Positions 21,785 through 31,992 are shown, counted from the first letter of the stretch. The stretch: DNA of 64,000 nt from Vreelandella malpeensis (GCF_020622355.1 NZ_WHVL01000007.1:112218-176217); one strand, 5' to 3'. Notes: generated by a model from the sequence alone, not told the origin. Program-made: numbers and translations.

Positions 21785-23593
21785 TCAAACCGCTTCGGCG
21801 TATTCGATCATGAGCTGCAGCGACTCCCGGCCGCGCCAGCGGTTGCGGTTGAGTTTGAACGCGCAGGCAAGCGTATCGCCCACGCCAAAAGCCGGCAGTT
21901 CGCCCGGCGTCAGTGCGCGAAACCAGATCGCCTTGCAGGTCACGGGGCCTTGGGAGAGCTCCAGCATCAGGTGGATGCCCTCACCGCCCACCGGGCGCAG
22001 CGCCTCGACGATGAACTCGCCCTGGAACAGCGGCGCCTCGAACTCGCGCCCGAAGGGGCCGAGGGCGTCGATCTCGTCGAGTGTGGCCAGATTGAGCTGG
22101 GCGGCGCCGAGCGTACCGTCGGTCAAGAGCTGGGGCGTGCGCGGCGTCTCGCCGAGCTGCTCGACCACGGCCTGCAGGAACGCCGCCTTGAACGCCTCAT
22201 ACTGCTCTTCGGCTAGCCCCACTCCGGCCGCACCGGCATGGCCGCCAAAGCGCGGCAGTGCCTCGGGGGCAAGCTCGAAGGTACGCGCCAGCGCGTCGCG
22301 CAGGTGCAGCCCCTCGATCGAGCGCCCGGAGCCGGTGAGCATGTGGGGCGCGGCGGCGCGAGTTAATACCACCGCCGGGCGCCCGAAGGCCTGCACCAGG
22401 CGCGAGGCGACGATGCCCTGCACGCCGGCATGGCCATCCTCGAGAAACACCACCACGGCGGGCTCGCCGGCTTCGATGGCGGGCAGCGCCAGACGCTTGG
22501 CCTCGTCGGCCATGTCCGCCTCGATCGCCTTGCGCGACTGGTTGTCCTGGTCGAGTACCTCGAGCTGGCGGTTGGCCACCACGTCGCTCTCGGCGAGCAT
22601 GTAGTGAAGCGCGGCGTAGGGGTCGTCGAGACGCGAGCGGGCATTGATGCGCGGGCCCATCTGGAAGGCCAGCGTCTCGGCGCTGAAGGGCACGCTGTCG
22701 GTGCCGAGCCGCGCCGCCATCGCCCGCCAGCAGGCAGCGTCCATGCGGTTGATCAACGTGAGTCCGTGACTGACCACTGCACGGTTGGCGGGGCTTGCGC
22801 CGAGCGACACGCAGTCGGCAACGGTCCCCAGCGCCACATAGGAGAGCCAGGGCGAGAGCTTGGGCGTGGCCGGGCTCAGCTCGCCCCACTCGATCAGCAC
22901 GCCGCGGGCCAGTGACATCAGAAGCCAGGCCACCATGCAGCCGGCGATGGTCTTGTCCGGATAGTCGCAATCATCGCGGGTCGGGTTGATGCAGGCGTAG
23001 GCGGATTCCGGCGGGCCGGCCAAGGGCAGCGCGTGGTGATCGCTCACCACCACGTCGATGCCGGCTGCCTTCAGGCGCGCGATGCGCGGCTCGTCGCTGC
23101 TTCCGCAGTCGGCGGTGATCACCACGCTCGGGCGCGGCGACAGCGCCAGCGTGCGCTCGACCAGCGGCAGGCTGATGCCGTAACCGTCGTTGATGCGGTG
23201 ACCGATCAGGCTATGAAGCTTCGACTGCGGCACGCCGAAAAGCTCGACCAGCGTACGCCTGATCACCACGTGGGAGGTGATGCCGTCGACGTCGTAGTCG
23301 GTGAGGATGCCGATCGATTCGCCCTCGGCAACGGCTCTTGCGATGCGCTCGGCGCCGCGCCGAGCGTCCGCCAGCTTCTCGGGGTGGGCGAGATAGCGAA
23401 GACTCGGCGAAACCAGCGGTGCCAAGGGCTCGGTGTAGCCCGGCAGGCGCGAGGCGAGAAGCCTGGCCTGAAGCTCCGAGAGCCCCTCCTGCTGGGCGCG
23501 GGCGTAGACCGCCTCGTCCAGGGGACGAGGCGTCAGTCGAGGACGGCTGGCGTCTTGCAACAGCGTGGCGGGGGCGGCACTCAAGTCGGTCAC
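21785..23593 (-). CDS. recJ: Single-stranded-DNA-specific exonuclease RecJ
   Basis: 5'-3' ssDNA exonuclease of recombination and mismatch repair. The 602-aa protein has the DHH phosphoesterase motifs GILTDYDVDGITSH (motif I) and VVSDHHALPL (DHH, motif III), the DHHA1 motif RFGGHAGAAGVGL and an OB-fold C-terminus. The start is GTG 23593, sharing one base with the thrC TAG stop. The recJ-thrC-hom arrangement is known in pseudomonads. Confidence 0.95.
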   Translation of the reverse strand: MTDLSAAPATLLQDASRPRLTPRPLDEAVYARAQQEGLSELQARLLASRLPGYTEPLAPLVSPSLRYLAHPEKLADARRGAERIARAVAEGESIGILTDYDVDGITSHVVIRRTLVELFGVPQSKLHSLIGHRINDGYGISLPLVERTLALSPRPSVVITADCGSSDEPRIARLKAAGIDVVVSDHHALPLAGPPESAYACINPTRDDCDYPDKTIAGCMVAWLLMSLARGVLIEWGELSPATPKLSPWLSYVALGTVADCVSLGASPANRAVVSHGLTLINRMDAACWRAMAARLGTDSVPFSAETLAFQMGPRINARSRLDDPYAALHYMLAESDVVANRQLEVLDQDNQSRKAIEADMADEAKRLALPAIEAGEPAVVVFLEDGHAGVQGIVASRLVQAFGRPAVVLTRAAAPHMLTGSGRSIEGLHLRDALARTFELAPEALPRFGGHAGAAGVGLAEEQYEAFKAAFLQAVVEQLGETPRTPQLLTDGTLGAAQLNLATLDEIDALGPFGREFEAPLFQGEFIVEALRPVGGEGIHLMLELSQGPVTCKAIWFRALTPGELPAFGVGDTLACAFKLNRNRWRGRESLQLMIEYAEAV

Positions 23594-24987
23594 TACCCCG
23601 GGCGCCGGTTGTCGGCCACGAAGCGCTGCACGCTTTCGAGCTCGGCGGGCAGCACCGTGTAGCGCTCTTCACGCTCGAGCAGATCGTCCATATGGGTGGG
23701 CAGCGGCACACCCTGGAAGCCCGCCTTGACCACCGCTTCGGCGAACTTGGCCGGGTGGGCGGTAGCCAGCGTCACCATGGGCGTGGTCTGGTCGCTGCGT
23801 GCACGCTCGGCGGCGCGGTAGCCGGTGGCGGTGTGCGGGTCGAGCATCTCGCCGGTGCGCTGGTGCGCTTCGCGAATCACTTCCAGAATGGTGGCGTCGT
23901 CCACACTAAAGCTCGAAAACTTCTCGCGCAGGCGTGAAAGCGGCGCCTCGGCAAGCGCTGTGGGCTCTTGCTGGAAGCGCTCGAGCAGTGCCGCCACCGC
24001 CTTGCCGTCGCGCTCGTAGGCATCGAAAAGCAGGCGCTCGAAGTTAGAGGACACGACGATGTCCATCGACGGCGCAAGCGTCGCTTCGAGCTCCTTCTTG
24101 GAGAAGTCGTTGGCGGCGAGCGTGCGGTGCAGGATGTCGTTGGCGTTGGTGGCGATGATGAACTGCTTCACCGGCAGCCCCATCTTGTAGGCCATGTAGC
24201 CGGCGAAGACGTTGCCGAAGTTCGCCGACGGCACGCAGAAGCTTACCTCGCGGTGCGGCGCGCCGAGTGCGACGCCGGCGGCCACGTAATAGACGATCTG
24301 GGCCATGATGCGCGCCCAGTTGATCGAGTTGACCGCCACCAGCCGGGTGCCCTGCAAGAAGCCTTGGTCGGCGAAGCTCGCCTTGACCATCGCCTGTGCG
24401 TCGTCGAAGTTGCCCTCGATGGCGATATTGAAGACGTTGTCGGCAAGCACCGATGTCATCTGGCGGCGCTGCACTTCCGAGACGCGGTTGTGCGGGTGCA
24501 GGATGAAGATGTCCAGGTTGTCGCAGTGGCGGCAGCCTTCGATGGCCGCCGAGCCGGTATCACCGGAGGTCGCGCCCATGATCACCGCGCGCTCGCCGCG
24601 CTTTTTCAAAAAGTGGTCGAGCAGGCGACCGAGAAGCTGCAGCGCAACATCCTTGAAGGCGAGCGTCGGGCCATGGAACTGCTCGAGCAGGAAGTGGTTG
24701 GCATCGAGCTGCTTGAGCGGCACCACCGCGTCGTGGCTGAAGGTGGCGTAGGCATCGGTCACCAGGCGCTTGAAGGTCGCATCGTCGATCTCGCCGTTGA
24801 CGAACGGCTTCATCACCCGAAAGGCGATCTCGGCGTAGGAGAGCCCGGCCATGTCGGCGAGCTCCTTGCGGGAAAACGCGGGGATCTCTTCGGGCACGTA
24901 GAGGCCGCCGTCGCTGGCCATGCCGGTGAGCACCACTTCTTCGAACGAAAGCGCCGGGGCCTGGCCCCGCGTGCTGATGTAGCGCAT
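23593..24987 (-). CDS. thrC: Threonine synthase
   Basis: PLP enzyme converting O-phosphohomoserine to threonine. The 464-aa protein has FHGPTLAFKDVALQLLG containing the PLP-binding lysine and the phosphate loop ATSGDTGSAAIEG. The length fits the longer, plant/yeast-distinct class found in gammaproteobacteria. It follows hom with a 4-bp gap, so homoserine dehydrogenase and threonine synthase are co-expressed; a thrB-type kinase is not in this window. Confidence 0.96.
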   Translation of the reverse strand: MRYISTRGQAPALSFEEVVLTGMASDGGLYVPEEIPAFSRKELADMAGLSYAEIAFRVMKPFVNGEIDDATFKRLVTDAYATFSHDAVVPLKQLDANHFLLEQFHGPTLAFKDVALQLLGRLLDHFLKKRGERAVIMGATSGDTGSAAIEGCRHCDNLDIFILHPHNRVSEVQRRQMTSVLADNVFNIAIEGNFDDAQAMVKASFADQGFLQGTRLVAVNSINWARIMAQIVYYVAAGVALGAPHREVSFCVPSANFGNVFAGYMAYKMGLPVKQFIIATNANDILHRTLAANDFSKKELEATLAPSMDIVVSSNFERLLFDAYERDGKAVAALLERFQQEPTALAEAPLSRLREKFSSFSVDDATILEVIREAHQRTGEMLDPHTATGYRAAERARSDQTTPMVTLATAHPAKFAEAVVKAGFQGVPLPTHMDDLLEREERYTVLPAELESVQRFVADNRRPG

Positions 24988-24991
24988 ATGC

Positions 24992-26308
24992 TTACTCTCC
25001 TTCGTCCAGGCTTTCGACGCGGATGCGGGTGACGGGGCCTGCGATGTCCGCCATCGCCTCGATTTCCCGGATCGCCTCGTTCATCTGGCGCTCGCGGGTA
25101 CGGTGGGTCAGCAGGATGATCGGCACCAGCTCCCCTTCGGTGGCTTCCTTCTGGATCAGCGCCTCGATGGAGATACTCTGTTCGGCCAGGATGGTCGCCA
25201 CGCGGGCCAATACGCCGGGGCGATCCACCGCCAGAAGGCGCAGGTAGTAGGCGGTGGTGATCTCTTCCATCGGCATGATGGGCAGGTCGTTGTCGCCATC
25301 GTCGATGCCGCTGAAGGCGAGATACGGCACGCGGTAGTGGTGGTCGGTGGCGATGTCGCGGGCGACATCGAGGATGTCCGCCACCACCGCCGAGGCAGTG
25401 GGCTCGGCGCCGGCGCCGGCGCCGTAGTAGAGGGTCGGGCCGACCGCATCGCCCATCACGGCGATGGCGTTCTTCACGCCATGGACGTTGGCGAGCAGGC
25501 GCTCCTTGGGAATCAGCGTCGGGTGCACGCGAAGCTCGAGCCCGCCCTCGGTGCGCTTGCAGATCCCCAGGTGCTTGATGATGTAACCCAGGTTGTCCGC
25601 CTGATCGACGTCCTCGGCGGTGATGCGCGCGATGCCCTCGGTGAAGGCCTTCTCGAACTGCAGCGGCACGCCGAAGGCAATGGAGGCGAGAATGGTCAGC
25701 TTGTGGGCGGCGTCGATGCCCTCGACGTCAAAGGTCGGGTCGGCTTCGGCGTAACCCAGGGCCTGGGCCTCGGCGAGCACGTCCTCGAAGGCGCGACCTT
25801 CGTCGCGCATGTGAGTCAGGATGTAGTTGCCGGTGCCGTTGATGATGCCCGCCACCCAGTCGATGCGGTTGGCACCCAGGCCCTCGCGCAGCGACTTGAT
25901 GACCGGAATGCCGCCGGCGACCGCCGCCTCGAAGGCCACGATCACGCCCTTGTCGTGGGCGGCGCGGAAGATCTCGTTGCCGTGGACGGCGATCAGCGCC
26001 TTGTTGGCGGTGACCACGTGCTTGCCGTTCTCGATGGCGGTCAGCACCAGCTCACGGGCCAGGTCGTAGCCGCCGATCAGCTCTACCACCACGTCGATAT
26101 CGGGGTTGGTCGCCACCGCGAACACGTCCGTGGTGGCGTTGATGCCGGTAATGTCGCAATCGGGGTGAATGCTGCGATGGGCGACCTGCTCGATGACGAT
26201 CGGACGGCCGGCGCGACGGGTAATGTCGTCGGCGTTACGCGTCAATACGTTGAACGTGCCGCCACCGACGGTTCCCAAACCACAAAGGCCTACTCTTACC
26301 GGTTTCAA
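24992..26308 (-). CDS. hom: Homoserine dehydrogenase
   Basis: NAD(P)H-dependent reduction of aspartate semialdehyde to homoserine. The 438-aa protein has the Rossmann start VGLCGLGTVGGGTFNVL, the substrate-site block GIINGTGNYILTHM and a C-terminal ACT domain (RPGVLARVATILAEQSISIE), suggesting threonine feedback. TTG 26308 is preferred because GAGGGGAAG lies seven bases upstream and the product then begins with KPVRVG as in relatives; a GTG at 26332 would add eight residues. Divided from dsbC by 77 bp. Confidence 0.95.
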   Translation of the reverse strand: MKPVRVGLCGLGTVGGGTFNVLTRNADDITRRAGRPIVIEQVAHRSIHPDCDITGINATTDVFAVATNPDIDVVVELIGGYDLARELVLTAIENGKHVVTANKALIAVHGNEIFRAAHDKGVIVAFEAAVAGGIPVIKSLREGLGANRIDWVAGIINGTGNYILTHMRDEGRAFEDVLAEAQALGYAEADPTFDVEGIDAAHKLTILASIAFGVPLQFEKAFTEGIARITAEDVDQADNLGYIIKHLGICKRTEGGLELRVHPTLIPKERLLANVHGVKNAIAVMGDAVGPTLYYGAGAGAEPTASAVVADILDVARDIATDHHYRVPYLAFSGIDDGDNDLPIMPMEEITTAYYLRLLAVDRPGVLARVATILAEQSISIEALIQKEATEGELVPIILLTHRTRERQMNEAIREIEAMADIAGPVTRIRVESLDEGE

Positions 26309-26385
26309 AATACTTCCCCTCTTGATACGCACTCAAGGTGCTGCGTCTTGACGTTGAATTGGCGTGCGCCGCCCGAAGCGGCTGT

Positions 26386-27150
26386 CTAGTCGTTCAAGCC
26401 TAACATGTCGGCGAGGCGATCCGGCGGCACGAACCCCGGTACCATCCGGCCATCGGGCAGGATGATCGCCGGCGTCCCCTGGACGCCGAGCGCCATGCCG
26501 AGCTGATACTGCTCGGCCACCGGGTTGTCGCAGATCTCGCCGCTGACCGGCTCGCGCCGCTGGGCGCGGCTCATCGCCTCGGTGCGGTTGTCCGAACACC
26601 AGGCGCGCTGGATCGTGGCAGCAGCGTCGCTCTCCATGCCCGCCCGTGGAAAGGCCAGGTAGTGAACCGCGATGCCGCGCTCGTTGAGCTCGGGAAGAGT
26701 CTCGTGCAGGCGCTCGCAGTAGGGACAGGTCGGATCGGTGAAGACCACCACCGTGGCCCGGGGCTCGTCCACGCCGCGATACACGAAGCGATCACGCTCC
26801 GGCACAGCGGCAAGCGCCTCGACGCGCTCCTGATTCTTGGCCTGCTCGGTCAGATTGACGAGCCCCTGGTCGGCGTTCTCGAACAGGTCCCCGACCAGAA
26901 AGTAGCTGCCATCGGCGTTGGAGTAGAAGGATTCGCCGTTCTCCAGGCGCACCTGGTAAATGCCCTCCATTGGCGTCTCGACGACGCGCTCGACCGGCAT
27001 GGGCTGGCCGTTCACTTCAAGGCGCTCGGCAAGCGCCGGGGCATCGGCCAGCGCCGGCAGCGCACCAAGGCCTGCCCCCAGCGCCAGCAATGTTGCCAGG
27101 CCCGGGCCGGCCAGGATGCTTCGCGTCATGAACGTCGTGCGGTGGCGCAT
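26386..27150 (-). CDS. dsbC: Thiol:disulfide interchange protein DsbC
   Basis: Periplasmic disulfide isomerase. The 254-aa precursor has a signal peptide ending near LPALA (residue 36), a dimerisation domain, then the thioredoxin fold with active site CPYC (142-145) in VFTDPTCPYCERL, and the cis-Pro loop GVQGTPAIIL. A second cysteine pair (AWCSD, EICDN) matches the structural disulfide of E. coli DsbC. The ATG has GAGG eight bases upstream and follows the xerD stop by 4 bp. The xerD-dsbC-recJ order resembles E. coli. Confidence 0.93.
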   Translation of the reverse strand: MRHRTTFMTRSILAGPGLATLLALGAGLGALPALADAPALAERLEVNGQPMPVERVVETPMEGIYQVRLENGESFYSNADGSYFLVGDLFENADQGLVNLTEQAKNQERVEALAAVPERDRFVYRGVDEPRATVVVFTDPTCPYCERLHETLPELNERGIAVHYLAFPRAGMESDAAATIQRAWCSDNRTEAMSRAQRREPVSGEICDNPVAEQYQLGMALGVQGTPAIILPDGRMVPGFVPPDRLADMLGLND

Positions 27151-27154
27151 GTTG

Positions 27155-28036
27155 TCAACCTCGTGGATGGTGATCGGCGTGCAGCTGCTCCAGGCGCGCC
27201 TGGGCAACGTGCGTGTAGATTTGCGTCGTGGACAGGTCGCTGTGTCCGAGAAGCAGCTGTACGACACGCAAATTGGCGCCATGATTCAATAAATGCGTCG
27301 CGAAGGCGTGGCGCAGCGTATGCGGTGACAGCGGCCGGTTGATGCCGGCGGTCGTTGCGTGGCGCTTGATGCGGTGCCAGAAGGTCTGGCGCGTCATTGC
27401 CTTGCCGCCCCGCCCGGGAAACAGCGCCGGCCGCGTGACATCCGCCATCAGGGCGGGGCGGCCGCTCGCCAGGTAGCGTTCGAGCCACTCGCCGGCCTCT
27501 TCGCCCATCGGCACCAGACGATCCTTGTCGCCCTTGCCACGCACCCGCACCACGCCCTGGCGCAGATTCACCGCGTCGGTGGTCAGGCCCACCAGTTCCG
27601 ACACCCGCAGCCCGCAGGCGTAGAGCAGCTCCAGCATGGCGCGGTCGCGCAGGCCCAGCGGCATGGCGACGTCCGGCGCGGCCAGCAGCCGTTCGACCTC
27701 CTCCTCCTCGAGGGTGTCCGGCAGGCTCGGGCGCACCACAGGCAGCGCCATGTCGACGAGCGGGTCGTGCTCGACGCGCCCGTTCAGCTGCGCCCAGCGG
27801 TAGAAGCTTCGCAACGACGACAGCAGCCGGGCGTTGCTGCGCGCCTGGTAGCCCGACGCGCGGCGCGCCTCGAGCCAGGCGGGGCAGCGCTCGGGCGTGG
27901 GCGAAAACAGCGTTTCGCCGGCCTGCTCCAGGTGGTGCTGCCAGGCGTCCAGGTCACGCCGGTAGGCCGCTAACGTATGATCGCTTGCGCCCTGCTCCAG
28001 CCACAGGGCGTCAAGAAAGGCATCGATGTCGCTCAT
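27155..28036 (-). CDS. xerD: Tyrosine recombinase XerD
   Basis: With XerC it resolves chromosome dimers at dif under FtsK control. The 293-aa protein has an N-terminal SAM-like core-binding domain (DAFLDALWLEQGASDHTLAAY) and the catalytic set: Arg in YACGLRVSELVGL, His-x-x-Arg in SPHTLRHAFATHLL, His in LLGHSDLSTT and nucleophile Tyr in QIYTHV. Neighbouring dsbC and recJ favour XerD over XerC. Confidence 0.95.
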   Translation of the reverse strand: MSDIDAFLDALWLEQGASDHTLAAYRRDLDAWQHHLEQAGETLFSPTPERCPAWLEARRASGYQARSNARLLSSLRSFYRWAQLNGRVEHDPLVDMALPVVRPSLPDTLEEEEVERLLAAPDVAMPLGLRDRAMLELLYACGLRVSELVGLTTDAVNLRQGVVRVRGKGDKDRLVPMGEEAGEWLERYLASGRPALMADVTRPALFPGRGGKAMTRQTFWHRIKRHATTAGINRPLSPHTLRHAFATHLLNHGANLRVVQLLLGHSDLSTTQIYTHVAQARLEQLHADHHPRG

Positions 28037-28075
28037 AGGTTAACGCTCTTGCGTTCTTGATTGAACGGCGCCAAT

Positions 28076-28108
28076 AAAAAACCCCGCCCCGCAGAGCGGA
28101 GACGGGGT
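28076..28108 (-). terminator. Intrinsic terminator after rplS
   Basis: Minus-strand ACCCCG ... CGGGGT with an inner CCGC-TCT-GCGG stem is followed by TTTTTT. It closes the rpsP-rimM-trmD-rplS operon and lies just before xerD begins. Confidence 0.85.
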
Positions 28109-28151
28109 CTTGCGTACCCGGGCGCCGAGACACCCGGGGAAAAAGCGGCGA

Positions 28152-28508
28152 TTAAGCCAGCTTTTCCTTGATACGCGCCGACTTGCCGCTGCGCTCGCGC
28201 AGGTAGTACAGCTTGGCCTGACGAACGTCGCCGCGACGCTTGACTTCGATGGAGTCGACCAGCGGGCTGTAGGTCTGGAAGGTACGCTCGACGCCGACAC
28301 CGTGGGAGATCTTGCGCACGGTGAAAGCGGAGTTCAGGCCGCGGTTACGCTTGCCGATGACAACGCCTTCGAAGGCCTGCAGACGCTCGCGGGTACCTTC
28401 CTTGACCTTGACCTGGACGACGATGGTGTCACCCGGTGCAAAGCTCGGAATTTCCTTGCTCATCTGCTCGTTTTCGATCGCCTGGATCACCTTGTTCTTG
28501 CTGCTCAT
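28152..28508 (-). CDS. rplS: 50S ribosomal protein L19
   Basis: L19 sits at the 30S-50S interface. The 118-aa product [20 protein letters not shown] matches the family, with [16 protein letters not shown], the highly conserved [20 protein letters not shown], and KARIKEK-like SARIKEKLA at the end. GGAGC lies eight bases before the ATG. Last gene of rpsP-rimM-trmD-rplS, separated from trmD by 137 bp. Confidence 0.98.
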   Translation of the reverse strand: MSSKNKVIQAIENEQMSKEIPSFAPGDTIVVQVKVKEGTRERLQAFEGVVIGKRNRGLNSAFTVRKISHGVGVERTFQTYSPLVDSIEVKRRGDVRQAKLYYLRERSGKSARIKEKLA

Positions 28509-28645
28509 CTGTCTTGCTCCTGAATAACGTGATGGTTCGCCACGCAGTCGTGGAAGGGGCGAACCGTGATCCCGGCGCTCGAAACGAGCCACGCGGGAGT
28601 CGTCATGGGTGACGCAGGTGCCTTGGCCCTGCACCGCCGCCAACG

Positions 28646-29407
28646 CTACGAGGTAGCCTTGGCGTGTTCCTCGATGTACTCGTCGAGCAGACGCCGCTGC
28701 TCGGCATCAAGCTCGCGACCGGCCAGCAGGTCGGGTCGACGCTGCCAGGTCCTGCCGAGCGACTGCTTCAAGCGCCAGCGCTTGATGTCGCCGTGATGAC
28801 CGCTGAGCAGCACATCCGGCACCCGCTTGCCGTCGATCACTTCCGGACGGGTATAGTGCGGGCAGTCCAGCAGGCCGTCGCTGAACGAGTCCTCGATGGC
28901 GGAGTCGTGATGCCCCAGTACGCCGGGGATCAGCCTTGCCGCCGCGTCGATCAGTACCATGGCGGGCAGCTCGCCGCCGCTGAGCACATAGTCGCCGATC
29001 GACCACTCTTCGTCGATGTCACATTCGACCACGCGTTCGTCGATGCCCTCGTAGCGACCGGCGACCACCACCAGGGGGCCGGCACTCGCCAGGGTCTCGA
29101 CGCCGTTCTGATCCAGCTTGCGCCCTTGGGGTGACAGGTAGATCACCTTGGGGGAGCGGCCGGTCAGCGCCTGGCCTTGCGCCTTCGCATCGTGGATCGC
29201 GCCGCGCAGCGTGTCGACCTTCATCAACATGCCGGGGCCGCCGCCGTAGGGCCGATCATCCACGCTACGATGCTTGTCGGTGGCGTAATCCCGCGGGTTC
29301 CAGAACCCGAGCTCGATCTGGCCGCGCTCGATCGCTCGCCCCACCACCCCTTGCTGGGTCATGGCCTCGAACATCTCGGGGAACAGCGATACCACGCCGA
29401 TCCACAT
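28646..29407 (-). CDS. trmD: tRNA (guanine37-N1)-methyltransferase
   Basis: Adds m1G37 next to the anticodon, preventing +1 frameshifts. The 253-aa SPOUT knot protein shows [30 protein letters not shown], the SAM-knot [11 protein letters not shown] and the [15 protein letters not shown] loop. ATG 29407 starts at the conserved [13 protein letters not shown], 17 bp after the rimM stop; an in-frame GTG at 29443 would start inside rimM. Confidence 0.97.
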   Translation of the reverse strand: MWIGVVSLFPEMFEAMTQQGVVGRAIERGQIELGFWNPRDYATDKHRSVDDRPYGGGPGMLMKVDTLRGAIHDAKAQGQALTGRSPKVIYLSPQGRKLDQNGVETLASAGPLVVVAGRYEGIDERVVECDIDEEWSIGDYVLSGGELPAMVLIDAAARLIPGVLGHHDSAIEDSFSDGLLDCPHYTRPEVIDGKRVPDVLLSGHHGDIKRWRLKQSLGRTWQRRPDLLAGRELDAEQRRLLDEYIEEHAKATS

Positions 29408-29424
29408 CGCGGGCGTCTCGTCGC

Positions 29425-29967
29425 TCAAAACTCGGGGTCCCACTCGACGACCATGCGGGCCGCCTCGCGGTCCACCTCGAGCACCACGTCATCGGGCAGA
29501 AACGGCACAAGCCGCTCGCGCCGGTCGATGGCGTCCTGATCGCCGCGTACCACCATGACATCGTTCGCGCCGGTTTCGAACAGATAGCTGATCCGTCCGA
29601 GCCGTTCGCCTGACCGAGTGAAGACGGCGAGGCCTTCGAGCTCGTGCCAGTAATACTCGTCGTCGGCGAGTTCGGGCAGAACGCCCTTGGGCAGCAGGAT
29701 CTCGGCCTGGGCCAGCGCTTGTGCAGCAGTCCGGTCGTCGATCTCTTCAAGCTGCACCACTAGCGCCTTGCCTTGCCGACGCCCCTGAACGACGGTCATG
29801 CGCTCGAGGGTCTCCCCGCGGCGCACCCACCACTCGGGGTACTCCAGAATACCGTCGACAGGATTGGTGTAGGAGTAGACCTTGAGCCAACCCTTCACCC
29901 CGTGGGGGCTGGTCAGCTTGCCGAGCACCACGTGCTCGTCGGTCTGGCCTGCGTCTGAACGCGTCAT
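29425..29967 (-). CDS. rimM: Ribosome maturation factor RimM
   Basis: Assists maturation of the 30S head around S19. The 180-aa protein has the N-terminal barrel [20 protein letters not shown] and the PRC barrel ([19 protein letters not shown]) ending in [13 protein letters not shown], all typical. Fixed position between rpsP (46 bp upstream) and trmD. Confidence 0.96.
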   Translation of the reverse strand: MTRSDAGQTDEHVVLGKLTSPHGVKGWLKVYSYTNPVDGILEYPEWWVRRGETLERMTVVQGRRQGKALVVQLEEIDDRTAAQALAQAEILLPKGVLPELADDEYYWHELEGLAVFTRSGERLGRISYLFETGANDVMVVRGDQDAIDRRERLVPFLPDDVVLEVDREAARMVVEWDPEF

Positions 29968-30013
29968 GAACCAAGGCTCCTACGGTGCATCATCCTGTCT
30001 CGCGCCAACAGGC

Positions 30014-30262
30014 TTACGCCTGCTTGCGTGCTTCCTTGACCAGCTCAGCAACGCGACCGGAGAGCTGCGCACCCTGGCTCTGCCAGTGAACGACGCGATC
30101 CAGATCGACGCGCAGACGCTCTTCCTGACCACGGGCGACCGGGTTGAAGAAGCCGATACGCTCGATGAAACGACCATCACGGGCGTTACGCGAGTCGGTC
30201 ACGGTGAGGTGATAAAAGGGACGCTTCTTGGCGCCACCACGTGCCAAACGAATGGTAACCAT
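30014..30262 (-). CDS. rpsP: 30S ribosomal protein S16
   Basis: The 82-aa protein starts [20 protein letters not shown] and contains [19 protein letters not shown], the S16 signature. First gene of the rpsP-rimM-trmD-rplS operon, with a candidate sigma-70 promoter about 210 bp upstream and otherwise featureless leader sequence between 30263 and 30472. Confidence 0.98.
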   Translation of the reverse strand: MVTIRLARGGAKKRPFYHLTVTDSRNARDGRFIERIGFFNPVARGQEERLRVDLDRVVHWQSQGAQLSGRVAELVKEARKQA

Positions 30263-30472
30263 ACGATAACTATCCTTCGGTTGAGGTTACGAGAGTGGAG
30301 CATGGCGACATCGCCACCAGAACACTCATCATGCAGTTTTGCGGCACACTGCTCGCCCGGTCGACGCGATGTCGTCCAAGTGCTTGCGGTGCACCCTTTT
30401 TACGCTTCATTGGCAGGCCTAATCCGTGCGATAAACGCACCGATCGCCAACACCCACGCATGAAGAGGCCGC

Positions 30473-30501
30473 ATTCTACGCAAACGCGAACCGCTTTGAA
30501 A
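30473..30501 (-). promoter_or_regulatory. Candidate sigma-70 promoter for rpsP operon
   Basis: On the minus strand TTTCAA (30501-30496), a 17-bp spacer and TAGAAT (30478-30473) form a plausible -35/-10 pair. It is the only clear promoter-like signal in the 320-bp space between ffh and rpsP. It would leave a leader of about 200 nt, in which autoregulatory structure is possible but was not demonstrated. Confidence 0.6.
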
Positions 30502-30582
30502 GCCTGACAGCCAGAAAACTCTCAAGGCGTCAATCGACTTGAACACCTCTGCCGCGTTCGGGCGTCAGGCATCAAACAATAC

Positions 30583-31992
30583 TCAGCGCCAGGGCAGCCC
30601 GCCCGGGCCACCCATGCCGCCCATGCCACCGGGGCCTCCCGGGCCGCCGCCGCCCATCATGCCGGACATGCCGCGCATCATCTTCTGCATGCCGCCCTTC
30701 TTGCCGGCCTTCTTCATCATCTTCTGCATCTGCTTGTGCTGCTTGAGCAGGCGATTGAGCGCCGGTACGTCAAGGCCGGCGCCGGCGGCGATGCGCCGCT
30801 TGCGCGAGCCGTTGATGATCTCGGGCTTGCGCCGCTCGGCGGGGGTCATCGAGTTGATCAACGCCTCGAGCTTGCCCATCTCCTTCTCGGGCCCCGGACC
30901 CTGGGCAAGCTCGGCCATCTGGCCCATGCCGGGGAGCTTGCCGAGCAGTCCGCCCATGCCGCCCATCTTCTTGAGCTGCTGGAGCTGTTCGCGGAAATCC
31001 TCGAGGTCGAAGCCGTCGCCCTTCTTCACCTTCTTGGCGAGCTTGGCGGCCTTGTCCTTGTCGACGGTGCGCTCGGCTTCCTCGATCAGCGAGAGCATGT
31101 CGCCCATACCGAGGATGCGCGAGGCGACGCGGTCCGAATGAAAGGGCTCGAGGGCGTCGACCTTCTCGCCCACGCCCATGAACTTGATCGGCTTGCCGGT
31201 GACGTGGCGCACGGAAAGCGCCGCGCCACCACGGGCATCGCCGTCGGCCTTGGTGAGGATCACACCGGTCAGCGGCAGCGCCTCGTGGAACGCTTTGGCA
31301 GTGTTGACCGCATCCTGGCCGGTCATGGCATCGACGACGAACAGGGTTTCCTGGGGCGAGACTGCTTTGTGCAGCGCCTGGATCTCCGCCATCATCGCTT
31401 CATCGATCGCCAGACGGCCTGCGGTATCGACGAGCACCACGTCGTGGAACTGGATCTTGGCGTGCTTGATCGCGGCATTGGCGATGTCGACGGGCTTTTC
31501 AGTGGAGTGCGATGGGAAGAAGTCGACCTCGACTTCCTTCGCCAGGGTCTCGAGCTGGTCGATGGCCGCAGGGCGATAGACGTCCGCCGAGACCACCAGC
31601 ACCTTCTTCTTCTCGCGCTCGCGAAGAAAGCGGGCGAGCTTGGCGACCGAGGTGGTCTTGCCCGCGCCCTGAAGGCCGGCCATCAGGACGACCGAGGGCG
31701 ACCCCTTGAGGTTGAGCCCCTCGTTGGCCTCGCCCATGATCGCCTCGAGCTCCTGCTGGACGATCTTGACGAACTGCTGGCCCGGCGAGAGGCTCTTCGA
31801 GACCTCCTGGCCGACGGCACGCTCGCGTACGCGCTCGATGAATGCCTTGACGACGGGTAGCGCCACGTCCGCTTCGAGAAGCGCCTTGCGCACCTCGCGC
31901 AGGGTGTCCTTGATGTTGTCGTCGGTCAGGCGCGCCTGGCCTTTGATCGACTTCAGCGTCTGGGAAAGACGCTCGCTCAGATTCTGGAACAT
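30583..31992 (-). CDS. ffh: Signal recognition particle protein Ffh
   Basis: GTPase that with 4.5S RNA targets nascent membrane proteins to FtsY. The 469-aa protein has the N domain (MFQNLSERLSQTLKSIKGQA), G1 GLQGAGKTTSVAKLA, G3 DTAGRLAIDEAMM, TKADGDARGGAALS and a methionine-rich M domain with [19 protein letters not shown]. The last 30 residues are a Gly/Met/Pro tail (MMGGGGPGGPGGMGGMGG). Start ATG 31992 has GAGG upstream; 15 codons of open frame before it lack homology. Confidence 0.97.
   Translation of the reverse strand: MFQNLSERLSQTLKSIKGQARLTDDNIKDTLREVRKALLEADVALPVVKAFIERVRERAVGQEVSKSLSPGQQFVKIVQQELEAIMGEANEGLNLKGSPSVVLMAGLQGAGKTTSVAKLARFLREREKKKVLVVSADVYRPAAIDQLETLAKEVEVDFFPSHSTEKPVDIANAAIKHAKIQFHDVVLVDTAGRLAIDEAMMAEIQALHKAVSPQETLFVVDAMTGQDAVNTAKAFHEALPLTGVILTKADGDARGGAALSVRHVTGKPIKFMGVGEKVDALEPFHSDRVASRILGMGDMLSLIEEAERTVDKDKAAKLAKKVKKGDGFDLEDFREQLQQLKKMGGMGGLLGKLPGMGQMAELAQGPGPEKEMGKLEALINSMTPAERRKPEIINGSRKRRIAAGAGLDVPALNRLLKQHKQMQKMMKKAGKKGGMQKMMRGMSGMMGGGGPGGPGGMGGMGGPGGLPWR

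Noticed and set aside
30590..30670. GGC/CAT-rich repeat-like stretch as a possible DNA repeat element
   Set aside because: It encodes the Gly/Met/Pro tail of Ffh in frame; ordinary low-complexity coding sequence.
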